Shown piece after piece: positions 1 through 6,289 of a stretch of 18,293 nt of DNA. This DNA comes from an uncultured Bacillota bacterium (lineage in GTDB: Bacteria > Bacillota > Clostridia > Tissierellales > Tepidimicrobiaceae). Made by a program: the position numbers and the translations under genes. The notes under the pieces were generated by a model. It had not been told where the DNA came from. It did not search any database and was given only the letters and a program-made list of their open reading frames with translations. The stretch covers positions 1 to 18,293 of the forward strand of contig CALBUB010000064.1 of the NCBI GenBank assembly GCA_937967955.1. Reading direction: 5' to 3'. Each line of letters begins with the position of its first letter. Positions within the stretch are counted from its first letter, which is position 1.

Positions 1-1
1 G

Positions 2-403
2 ATATTTTATGAAAGAAGGACGGATATTGATGCCATGATCCATACCCATACCATCTATGCCACTACTTTGGCCTGCCTAAACTGGTCTTTGCCTCCAGTC
101 CACTATATGGTAGCTGTGGCTGGTAAGGATGTAAGATGTGCTCCTTATGCCACCTTTGGTACTAGAGAGCTGGCAGAAAAGGCTTTTGAATACATGAAGG
201 ATAGGAAGGCAGTCCTTTTAGCCAACCACGGCCTACTGGCAGGAGGTAGTACTTTACAAGAGGCCTTTAACATTACTGAGCAAATAGAGTACTGTGCAGA
301 ATTGTATTATAGGACTAAATGTATTGGTGAGCCTGTAATACTTCCTGATGAAGAAATGGAGCTTATGAAGGAGAAGTTTAAGACTTATGGGCAAGGGAAA
401 TAA
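2..403 (+). CDS. Class II aldolase, L-fuculose-phosphate aldolase type (5'-truncated)
   Basis: The reading frame is open from base 2 with no start, so the gene begins before the window; 133 residues are visible of a family that usually has about 215. The fold is the zinc-dependent class II aldolase/adducin type, which splits sugar phosphates such as fuculose-1-phosphate into DHAP and an aldehyde in the cytoplasm. Visible marks are the zinc ligand pair IHTH followed by YATTLACL, the VHYMVAVAG and YATFGTRELAE segments, the third zinc histidine in ANHGLLAGG, and the family-typical C-terminal FKTYGQ. The catalytic Glu lies upstream of the window. It is convergent with the next gene and not part of the purine operon as seen. 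The substrate is unknown; a role in pentose- or deoxypentose-phosphate disposal beside purine salvage is possible but only inferred. Confidence 0.88.
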   Translation: MFYERRTDIDAMIHTHTIYATTLACLNWSLPPVHYMVAVAGKDVRCAPYATFGTRELAEKAFEYMKDRKAVLLANHGLLAGGSTLQEAFNITEQIEYCAELYYRTKCIGEPVILPDEEMELMKEKFKTYGQGK

Positions 404-409
404 AAAAGC

Positions 410-482
410 ATATATAAAGGGCCTAGTTTCCAAGTGGTGATGCTTTTCAAATTTAGGAATGGGAGGACCAGGCTTTATATAT
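410..482 (+). terminator. Hairpin downstream of the aldolase, probable terminator
   Basis: The arm at 410-424 (ATATATAAAG, GG bulge, CCT) pairs with 470-482 (AGGCTTTATATAT), giving about 13 base pairs around a 45-base loop. It begins seven bases after the aldolase stop and is followed by an AT-rich tract. The long loop and lack of a clean T run make it a weak terminator call. Confidence 0.4.
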
Positions 483-533
483 TTATGCGGACAAAGGCAT
501 GCTAGTAAAGACTAGAGTCTTAGTTATTATCTC

Positions 534-617
534 TATATAGCATATAGCAAAGAATCGAGCCTCCGACTCCAAGAAGGAAGGGGTAGTCGGCTCTCACCTT
601 TGCTAATATGCTATATG
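534..617. other. Long imperfect palindrome, possible structured RNA or palindromic element
   Basis: The arm at 536-552 (TATAGCATATAGCAAAG) pairs with 598-615, whose reverse complement differs by one inserted T. An inner stem follows (GAGCC 557-561 with GGCTC 589-593, and GACT 565-568 with AGTC 585-588), closing on a purine-rich loop at 569-584 that contains GGAAGGGG. There is no T run after it on either strand, so it is not an obvious terminator. I do not recognise the element. Confidence 0.5.
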
Positions 618-665
618 CATAGGGTTCAGCCATAGCTTATATAATAAATAGAATATAAAATATTA

Positions 666-781
666 AGCCCAGTCCTTACTTTTTCCAATTCTTAAAAGCA
701 TGGCCCTTGGGAATAGCCATTATCCTTTCTGGCTTTCCCTTGGTAGATGCTTTTTTGAATCCTTCAAAGTAAGGCTGGGCT
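666..781 (-). terminator. Very long imperfect hairpin downstream of the cyclase, possible terminator
   Basis: Nearly the whole 116 bases fold back on themselves: 666-682 with 766-781 (16 pairs, one bulge), ATTC 688-691 with 757-760, AAAAGCAT 694-701 with 747-754, and 709-718 with 731-739, closing on a loop at 719-730. On the - strand it follows the cyclase stop by 26 bases and is followed by a T-rich stretch (complement of 640-665). It is much longer than a normal terminator, so a palindromic element or structured RNA is an equal alternative. Confidence 0.4.
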
Positions 782-807
782 ATGTAAGCTTATAATATTA
801 GTTTACT

Positions 808-1503
808 TTATTCCTCCACCAGTGCCACTGCCCTAATTGGGGAGCCGGTTCCGCCCCTTATCTTTAAGGGCAGTCCAATATAAAGGAACCTTTTATTAAC
901 TACCTTATCTAAATTACACAAATTTTCTGTGTTAGTTATATTATACTCAGCACAGACCAAATGTCCAGAGAAATTTATATCATCTGGAGTAAGATCTATA
1001 GCTGGAGCATCTACTCCAATGTTTACTACTCCTTTTTCAGCTAACCATTTGGCCCCTTCATAGCTTAGGCCTGTGTATTCTGTTTGGAATTTATCTGTTC
1101 CAAAGTTCCTATCATGATGGCCTGTATAAAGAAGAACTATATCACCCTTTCTTATCTCCTGGCCTGATTTTTCCAAGGCCTCCTCTAAATCTTCTGGTTC
1201 TATGTATTTAGGATACCTTACATGGCTTACATCTAGACATATGGCACTTCCCCAGAAATACTCCAAGGGCATCTTATCAATAGTTGCTCCCCCTGGTTTG
1301 TATTCTACTACTCCATCACTATGGGTTCCACAGTGTTCGCTTATAAGTAAACTCCTTGCATAAAAACCTACTGTTGGACTTCCTGTAATCTTCTTATTCT
1401 CCTCATGGGTCATATAGGTCATTATGAAGGTCTTTGGATGCATTGGGAATATGTCCATGCCTTCATATATCTCTTGGGATAAATCTATAAGCTTAAGCCC
1501 CAT
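808..1503 (-). CDS. Cyclase / kynurenine-formamidase-like metal hydrolase
   Basis: The predicted protein has 231 residues. It belongs to the cyclase family, whose members hydrolyse cyclic or N-acyl amides (kynurenine formamidase, isatin hydrolase) with a divalent metal. The metal-binding block is visible as EHCGTHSDG at residues 56-64 (His57, His61, Asp63); the C-terminal GHLVCAEYNITNTENL carries the usual His and Glu. In the classical motif HxGTHxDxPxH the last part is PxH; here it is VVE, so the final His is replaced by Glu67, which is unusual. The upstream ATG at 1509 directly abuts the ribosome binding site, so I chose the second ATG at 1503. It is transcribed divergently from the microcompartment operon, which suggests functional linkage. 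A role as 4-imidazolonase (ring opening to formiminoglycine) is speculation from context. Confidence 0.85.
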   Translation of the reverse strand: MGLKLIDLSQEIYEGMDIFPMHPKTFIMTYMTHEENKKITGSPTVGFYARSLLISEHCGTHSDGVVEYKPGGATIDKMPLEYFWGSAICLDVSHVRYPKYIEPEDLEEALEKSGQEIRKGDIVLLYTGHHDRNFGTDKFQTEYTGLSYEGAKWLAEKGVVNIGVDAPAIDLTPDDINFSGHLVCAEYNITNTENLCNLDKVVNKRFLYIGLPLKIRGGTGSPIRAVALVEE

Positions 1504-1509
1504 ATCCAT

Positions 1510-1518
1510 CCCCCTTTT
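1510..1518 (-). promoter_or_regulatory. Ribosome binding site deciding the cyclase start
   Basis: On the - strand this reads AAAAGGGGG. It touches the ATG at 1509 with no spacer but leaves six bases before the ATG at 1503, so the second ATG is the more likely start. Confidence 0.6.
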
Positions 1519-1603
1519 GAATTTTTAAATCCTTTATTCATATTATTATTAGTCCAATTATATATATATTATTAAAAAATCCCATATAGAAATTCAACAA
1601 AAG

Positions 1604-1677
1604 CCTTGTAGGGAATACACAAAAAGCCCAGTAAACAATTTTTCTAGCTAAAAGCTTTTTATGGAGTATTTACAAGG
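1604..1677. promoter_or_regulatory. Long hairpin in the divergent promoter region
   Basis: Three paired blocks line up: CCTTGTA 1604-1610 with TACAAGG 1671-1677, AATAC 1614-1618 with GTATT 1666-1670, and AAAAAGC 1621-1627 with GCTTTTT 1654-1660, around a loop at 1628-1653. It lies between the cyclase and amidohydrolase genes, just upstream of the extended -10 site. It could be an operator, a leader of a longer transcript, or a cruciform. It does not match the purine riboswitch consensus as I know it. Confidence 0.45.
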
Positions 1678-1694
1678 TTTATTTCAACTAGCTG

Positions 1695-1703
1695 TGATAT
1701 TAT
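1695..1703 (+). promoter_or_regulatory. Extended -10 promoter for the microcompartment operon
   Basis: The sequence TGATATTAT is an extended -10 element (TGn followed by TATTAT). No good -35 box sits at 16-18 bases upstream, which fits an extended -10 promoter. The predicted transcript would start near 1710 and have a leader of about 30 bases with a strong ribosome binding site (GGGGGGAT, 1731-1738) before the ATG at 1743. Confidence 0.4.
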
Positions 1704-1742
1704 GATGAAAAGGTAAAAGAATGGAAAATCGGGGGGATATTA

Positions 1743-3341
1743 ATGTATGATGTGATAATCAAGAATGCCCGAATTCCTCAGGGGGATGACACCATACTTA
1801 CCAACATACTAGTAAAAGACGAAAAGATTGCAGGCTTTGTAGACAGAATTGATGGCATAGAAGCTAAAGAGATTATTGATGCTGGTGGACATTTAACATT
1901 GCCAGGCTGTATAGATTCCCACACCCACTTTATGTATCAAGGTTTTCCCCATAGAGAAAACTTCTTAACTGGCTCAGCTGCAGCAGCTAGGGGAGGAATA
2001 ACTACAGTTGTAGATATGCCTTGCTGTTCAGTACCATCAGTAAGGAGTGTGGAACAGCTAAAACTTAAACTTGAACTAGTACAGCCTCAAGCTCTAGTAG
2101 ATTACGCCTTCTGGGGTGGAATTACTGGGGAAGATGTAAGGAACAATTGGCTTCATAATGTTCAAGAGCAGGCTGACTATGGAGTAGTGGCTTTTAAAGT
2201 TTATATGACCCCATCAGTACCCACCTATCCAAGAGTAACAGATCCAGAAATGTATGGAGCCTTCCAAGCAGTGGCAGAAACTGGCCTACCCATAGGAATC
2301 CATGCAGAAAATTTTGCCATGTGCGATTACTTTGTTAAGAAGTTCCAAAAATTAGGCAGGATGGATGGTCCTGCTTGGGCAGAAGCTAGAATGGAGTTGG
2401 CGGAAAAGGTTGCCATAGAATTAGGAATTAGCTTTGCTGAGGATACAGGGGCAAGGCTTCATATAGTCCATATGAGTACTGGTATAGGAGCTAAGCTAGT
2501 AGGAGAAGCCAAAAAGAGAGGCCTAAATGTAACCAGTGAAACTTGTCCTCACTACCTAACCCTTAACTATCAAGAAGCTATGACAAAATATGGACCTCTT
2601 GCAAAGATTGCACCACCATTAAGGACTAAGAAAGATAATGAAGAATTATGGGAAGGCATAAACAATGGCAGCGTTGACTTCATAGCTACAGACCATGCTC
2701 CTTATGAAATAGAAAGTGAAAAGCTTAAAAAAGGCATGAATATATGGACAGCATTCCCAGGCATACCTGGTGTTGAAACTATGGTGCCCATAATAGTCAG
2801 CGAAGGCTACAACAAGGGCAGAATCTCCTTAAGCAAGTTAGTAGACATACTATCTACCAATGCGGCTAAGCACTATGGCCTATATCCAAAGAAGGGAGCC
2901 ATGTTCATAGGTTCTGATGCAGACTTTACTATTATCGACTTAGATAAGAGATGGACTATAGATCCTAAGACACAAGCTTCCATGTGTGGCTATACTCCTT
3001 TTGAAGGCATGGAACTAAAGGGCAAGGTAGTCAAAACCATAGTTCGTGGCCATCTAGTATATGAAGATGTGGAAGATAGCACTCTTAAGGATTTATCTGA
3101 TGAAGAATTGAGAAAGATAGTCCATGAGTATCCAGAGGGAGTAGAAGAAAGGTATGCTGAAATATTCAAAGAGTATCCAAATTTATATAGCAAGGAATAT
3201 GAAAAGAGCCATAGGATTAAACATCCAGAGCTAATCGATCAGCATATAAGAAGTATAAGTGGTATAAAGGTTAAGCCTGGCTTTGGTAAGTTCGTTAAGA
3301 GACAAAGCATACAAGTGCTTCCAAGAACTATAACCTATTAA
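1743..3341 (+). CDS. Dihydropyrimidinase/allantoinase-like cyclic amidohydrolase with C-terminal extension
   Basis: This 532-residue enzyme has the binuclear amidohydrolase fold of dihydropyrimidinases, hydantoinases and allantoinases, which hydrolyse cyclic amides. The expected metal ligands are all present: His60 and His62 in DSHTHF, the carboxylated Lys152 in FKVYMTP, His187 in IHAEN, His243 in IVHMST and Asp317 in ATDHAP. Family members usually have about 450-470 residues; here about 80 extra residues follow VRGHLVYED (after about 442), including acidic amphipathic helices (SDEELRKIV, YAEIFKEY) and a basic end. The extension might target cargo to the shell, but that is inference. First gene of the operon, 17 bases before the isochorismatase-like gene. 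Context suggests xanthine amidohydrolase (ring opening to 4-ureido-5-imidazolecarboxylate); other cyclic ureides or imides are possible. Confidence 0.9.
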   Translation: MYDVIIKNARIPQGDDTILTNILVKDEKIAGFVDRIDGIEAKEIIDAGGHLTLPGCIDSHTHFMYQGFPHRENFLTGSAAAARGGITTVVDMPCCSVPSVRSVEQLKLKLELVQPQALVDYAFWGGITGEDVRNNWLHNVQEQADYGVVAFKVYMTPSVPTYPRVTDPEMYGAFQAVAETGLPIGIHAENFAMCDYFVKKFQKLGRMDGPAWAEARMELAEKVAIELGISFAEDTGARLHIVHMSTGIGAKLVGEAKKRGLNVTSETCPHYLTLNYQEAMTKYGPLAKIAPPLRTKKDNEELWEGINNGSVDFIATDHAPYEIESEKLKKGMNIWTAFPGIPGVETMVPIIVSEGYNKGRISLSKLVDILSTNAAKHYGLYPKKGAMFIGSDADFTIIDLDKRWTIDPKTQASMCGYTPFEGMELKGKVVKTIVRGHLVYEDVEDSTLKDLSDEELRKIVHEYPEGVEERYAEIFKEYPNLYSKEYEKSHRIKHPELIDQHIRSISGIKVKPGFGKFVKRQSIQVLPRTITY

Positions 3342-3358
3342 AAAAAGGGGGAGAAAAA

Positions 3359-3970
3359 ATGCCAAGGCATGGAATATTGATTATAGATATGTTAAATGAT
3401 TTTGCTCATCCAGATGGAGTCTTATACTGTGAAAACAACAGGAAGATAATCCCTACTTTACAAAAGCTAATCAAATGGGTTAGAGAAAGAAGGGCTCAAG
3501 GCAAAGACGATGTACAGCTTATATTCATACAAGAGGCCCATAGGGTAAACGATGCTGACTTTAAGGTAAGGCCAGTCCATGCAGTAAAGGGTACTTGGGG
3601 CTCCGACTTTATAGAAGAGCTTCGCCCTGAAGGGGATGAGTATATAGTCCAGAAAAGAAGGCACAGCGCCTTTGCCCATACGGACTTAGACCTGTATTTA
3701 AGGGAAGAGAATATAGACACAGTAGTAGTTACAGGTACTTGGACCAATGTATGTGTAAGAAGTACAGCCTCTGATGCCCTATACTATGCCTACAAAGTAA
3801 TCACCTTAAGTGATGCAGTCCAATCTAAAACTGATGAAATGCATGAGGCAGGACTGAAGGATTTGAGCATATTTACTAAGGTAATGACTGTAGATGAATA
3901 TATTGCTGCTTGGGAAAAGGGCCTTGACCCCTGGGAAGGAGCCGGAGATCCAGAAAATAAGGTTGAATAA
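3359..3970 (+). CDS. Isochorismatase-fold cysteine amidohydrolase (N-carbamoyl amidase type)
   Basis: The 203-residue protein belongs to the isochorismatase-like hydrolases, which include N-carbamoylsarcosine amidase, nicotinamidase and ureidoacrylate amidohydrolase RutB. The catalytic triad is visible: Asp10 in LIIDMLNDF, Lys99 in VQKRRHSAF and the nucleophile Cys132 in TNVCVRSTA. The ATG follows a strong GGGGGAG site by six bases. It sits directly after a dihydropyrimidinase-like gene; that pairing usually means ring opening to a ureido acid, then removal of the carbamoyl group as CO2 and NH3. From context I infer 4-ureido-5-imidazolecarboxylate as substrate, which contains the same ureido-C=C-carboxylate unit that RutB cleaves. 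The C-terminal tail after residue 190 (WEGAGDPENKVE) is short and acidic. The exact substrate cannot be read from the sequence. Confidence 0.87.
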   Translation: MPRHGILIIDMLNDFAHPDGVLYCENNRKIIPTLQKLIKWVRERRAQGKDDVQLIFIQEAHRVNDADFKVRPVHAVKGTWGSDFIEELRPEGDEYIVQKRRHSAFAHTDLDLYLREENIDTVVVTGTWTNVCVRSTASDALYYAYKVITLSDAVQSKTDEMHEAGLKDLSIFTKVMTVDEYIAAWEKGLDPWEGAGDPENKVE

Positions 3971-3989
3971 TAAGGCTGCCTATTAATAT

Positions 3990-4028
3990 GCGACTTAGGA
4001 AGGCCAGCATAATGGCCTTCCTAGTCGC
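3990..4028 (+). terminator. Strong intra-operon hairpin
   Basis: The arm GCGACTTAGGAAGGCCA (3990-4006) pairs with TGGCCTTCCTAGTCGC (4013-4028), giving 16 base pairs with one bulged T and a six-base loop. The following ATACCATTATTTT is only loosely T-rich. It lies in the 97-base gap between the amidase and ubiX, the widest gap in the operon. It may act as a partial terminator or an mRNA processing or stability element that sets shell and decarboxylase levels relative to the first two genes. Confidence 0.55.
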
Positions 4029-4051
4029 AATACCATTATTTTAAACAGAAG

Positions 4052-4060
4052 AAAGTGAGG
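4052..4060 (+). promoter_or_regulatory. Ribosome binding site deciding the ubiX start
   Basis: AAAGTGAGG ends seven bases before the ATG at 4068 but only one base before the in-frame TTG at 4062. The ATG is therefore the likely start. Confidence 0.6.
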
Positions 4061-4067
4061 TTTGCTT

Positions 4068-4640
4068 ATGAAGATAATAGTTGGAATTTCTGGAGGAAGC
4101 GGTTCTATATACGGTATATCAGTCCTTAAGGCATTAAAGGAGCTAGGAGTTGAAACCCATTTGGTGGTAAGCACCATGGGGGAACAGGTTGCCAAGCAAG
4201 AATGTGGTGTTACATTAGAGGAACTTAAAGCTTTGGCTACCTATTACTATGATAATAAAGATTTCTTTGCACCTATAGCCAGTGGTTCCTATAAAGTAGA
4301 TGGAATGGTGGTTGTACCTTGTTCTATGAAGACCCTGTCAGCAGTAGCCAATGGCTATTCAGATAGCCTGTTAACTAGAGCTTGTGATGTGACTATAAAA
4401 GAAAGAAGAAAGTTAGTATTAGTTACCAGGGAAACTCCCTTAAGTCCAGTACATTTAGAGAATATGCTTAAGCTTTCTAGAATGGGAGTAACCATATTTC
4501 CACCAGCACCAGGCTTTTATAGCAATCCTAAGACTGTTGAAGATTTAGTAGTATACATAACTGGCAGAATACTAGACCAATTAGGCATAGAAAACAATTT
4601 AGCCTATAGGTGGCAGGGAGTAAACAGAGGGGGGAGATAG
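4068..4640 (+). CDS. ubiX: UbiX/Pad1-type flavin prenyltransferase
   Basis: The 190-residue protein is a UbiX-family flavin prenyltransferase, which joins a dimethylallyl group to FMN to make prenyl-FMN, the cofactor of UbiD decarboxylases. The sequence shows the N-terminal GISGGSGSIYG phosphate loop, the VVPCSMKTLSAVANG block, LLTRACDVTIKERRKLVLV and the RETPLS motif, and the C-terminal FPPAPGFY, all typical of UbiX. Length is normal for the family. It is followed without a gap by ubiD, as is common for dedicated cofactor-enzyme pairs. There are no ubiquinone genes here, so this copy should serve the neighbouring UbiD in catabolism rather than quinone synthesis. Confidence 0.95.
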   Translation: MKIIVGISGGSGSIYGISVLKALKELGVETHLVVSTMGEQVAKQECGVTLEELKALATYYYDNKDFFAPIASGSYKVDGMVVVPCSMKTLSAVANGYSDSLLTRACDVTIKERRKLVLVTRETPLSPVHLENMLKLSRMGVTIFPPAPGFYSNPKTVEDLVVYITGRILDQLGIENNLAYRWQGVNRGGR

Positions 4641-5993
4641 TTGGAAAGGCAAATGTTGAGATATACCCTAGAGGAGCTAAAGAAGATGGATAAACTTCTA
4701 GTCTGTGAAAGGGAAGTAGATCCCATATATGAATTAGGGGCAGTGTTAACTTATTTTAGAAATAGAAGGCCTATTCTATTTAACCGGGTAAAGAATAGTT
4801 CCACACGGGTAGCTGGGGGCCTTTATGGAGATAGGGACCTAGTATATAGGCTCTTACAAACCGATAGGGATAATAGGCTGTTTAAGTTTATGGAAGCTAT
4901 TGCCAACCCTAAACCCTATAGGGTGGTTTCCACAGGACCAGTAAAAGAAAATATTATAAGGGGAAATATAGATTTACCAAAACTATTTCCCATTCCCAAA
5001 TTTCAGGGAAGGGATTCTTCCAGCTACATTACAGCAGGAGTTTTAGTGGTAAAGGACCCAGAAACGGGAAAATTCTTTACCTCTATCAGGAGGCTGCAAG
5101 TAAATGGAGGAAACAGCATATCTGTATTAATTGGCTCTGAGAAGCTTACCAATGATTTTCTAGAGTTGGAAAAGCAAGGTAAACCCCTGGAGGTAGCTAT
5201 AATTCTAGGATATGATGCCTATTTCCTACTAGCCAGCCAGGTAAGTTCATCTACCTATGGAGTAGATAAGTATGAGATAGATAGTGCCTTAAGAGGAGAG
5301 CCTTTAGAGCTGGTAAAGTGTGAAAGTGTAGACCTGCTAGTTCCAGCCTATGCAGAGATAGTACTAGAGGGAAAAATGGTACCCCATGTAAGGGAGATGG
5401 AAGGCCCCTTTGGAGAGTTAATGGGCTATTATGGTGGCAGAGCTCCCCATCCCATAATAGAGGTGGATGTGGTAACCCATAGGAATGACCCTATATTCCA
5501 GGTGGCTTTTCCCTGCAGGGAGGAGCATTTGACTAATGGCCTTATAAGGGAGGTAGAACTATATAACAACTTAAAGAAGCAGGTGGATGTGGTAGATGTA
5601 AATGTAACAGAAGGGGGTGGCTATAGATTTAATGCCTTTGTATCTATAAACAAGAGGAAAAAGGGAGATGGAAAATCGGCCATACTGGCAGCCCTTGGCT
5701 TTGATAGGGAGTTAAAAAATGTAGTAGTGGTAGATTCAGATGTTGACATATACGATGTGCAGGATATAGAATGGGCAATTACTACTAGAACTCAAGCCAG
5801 CAATGACTTTGTAATAGTACCTGGGGCACTAGGTTCATCCTTAGAACCCTCCCATGATTTAAGGGGAGTTACCGATAAGGTAGGCATAGATGCCACCAAA
5901 CCCTTAGAAGATGAAAAGGGCCGTTTTGAAAGGGCAACAATTCCAGGCTATGAAAATATTGATATAAGCAAGTATTTTCCTAATATGGTGTAA
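4641..5993 (+). CDS. UbiD-family prenyl-FMN-dependent decarboxylase
   Basis: The 450-residue protein belongs to the UbiD family of reversible decarboxylases acting on aromatic, heteroaromatic or alpha,beta-unsaturated acids. The Glu-Arg-Glu catalytic set appears as Arg150 in TSIRRLQ, and Glu254 and Glu259 in MEGPFGELMG; their spacing (104 and 5 residues) equals that of Arg173, Glu277 and Glu282 in fungal Fdc1. The likely start is TTG at 4641, placed after GAGGGGGGAG and directly abutting the ubiX stop; an ATG at 4653 is an alternative. It lies between the ring-opening hydrolases and the BMC shell genes. I infer that its substrate may be 4-amino-5-imidazolecarboxylate, the carboxylated heteroaromatic intermediate of clostridial purine fermentation. 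Other heteroaromatic acids cannot be excluded. Confidence 0.94.
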   Translation: MERQMLRYTLEELKKMDKLLVCEREVDPIYELGAVLTYFRNRRPILFNRVKNSSTRVAGGLYGDRDLVYRLLQTDRDNRLFKFMEAIANPKPYRVVSTGPVKENIIRGNIDLPKLFPIPKFQGRDSSSYITAGVLVVKDPETGKFFTSIRRLQVNGGNSISVLIGSEKLTNDFLELEKQGKPLEVAIILGYDAYFLLASQVSSSTYGVDKYEIDSALRGEPLELVKCESVDLLVPAYAEIVLEGKMVPHVREMEGPFGELMGYYGGRAPHPIIEVDVVTHRNDPIFQVAFPCREEHLTNGLIREVELYNNLKKQVDVVDVNVTEGGGYRFNAFVSINKRKKGDGKSAILAALGFDRELKNVVVVDSDVDIYDVQDIEWAITTRTQASNDFVIVPGALGSSLEPSHDLRGVTDKVGIDATKPLEDEKGRFERATIPGYENIDISKYFPNMV

Positions 5994-6008
5994 AGAAGGT
6001 GATGACAA

Positions 6009-6272
6009 ATGAGAGAAGCCATAGGGATGGTAGAGACCAGATCCTTGGTAGGAGCCATTGAAGCAGCAGATGTAATGGTGAAAGCTGCAGATGTGAAGAT
6101 AGTTGATTTTCGAGTGGTAGGTTCAGGGCTAGTTTCTGTAACGGTTGCTGGAGATGTGGGAGCAGTTAAGGCAGCTGTAGAAACGGGAAGAGAAAGGGCA
6201 GAAAAACTAGCAGAAATTATCTCCTATAATGTAGTTCCAAGACCTCATGAAGAAGTAGATAAGATTTTATAA
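6009..6272 (+). CDS. BMC-H hexameric shell protein, Ser-type pore
   Basis: The 87-residue protein is a single-domain BMC (Pfam BMC/PduA-like) shell subunit that forms flat hexamers tiling the compartment facets. It has the standard opening REAIGMVETRSLVGAIEAAD, the GDVGAVKAAVETG helix and the NVVPRPHEEV ending. The pore loop between strands reads VVGSGLV with Ser39 in the lumen-facing position, as in PduA-type pores suited to small polar metabolites. A good ribosome binding site (GAAGGTGATG) precedes the ATG, 15 bases after ubiD. It is the first of three BMC-H genes in this operon and probably the main facet protein. Confidence 0.96.
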   Translation: MREAIGMVETRSLVGAIEAADVMVKAADVKIVDFRVVGSGLVSVTVAGDVGAVKAAVETGRERAEKLAEIISYNVVPRPHEEVDKIL

Positions 6273-6289
6273 TAGGATGGTGATATACT

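Larger units (their letters stand above)
404..807. other. Non-coding gap between convergent genes, hairpin-rich
   Basis: This 404-base gap separates the + strand aldolase from the - strand cyclase. I see no tRNA, insertion sequence or complete gene in it. It holds three long imperfect inverted repeats (about 410-482, 534-617 and 666-781) and a short AAGACT-AG-AGTCTT palindrome at 508-521. The outer two lie just downstream of the two stop codons and probably end transcription of the two genes. The middle one is unexplained. Confidence 0.6.

Noticed and set aside
1510..1742. Purine (guanine/adenine) riboswitch before the purine operon
   Set aside because: The expected conserved junction sequences (such as the TCTACC and CCGTAAA blocks) are not present; only an unrelated hairpin is seen.
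4068..5993. Ubiquinone or menaquinone biosynthesis genes
   Set aside because: No other quinone genes are present, and the context is a catabolic BMC operon.
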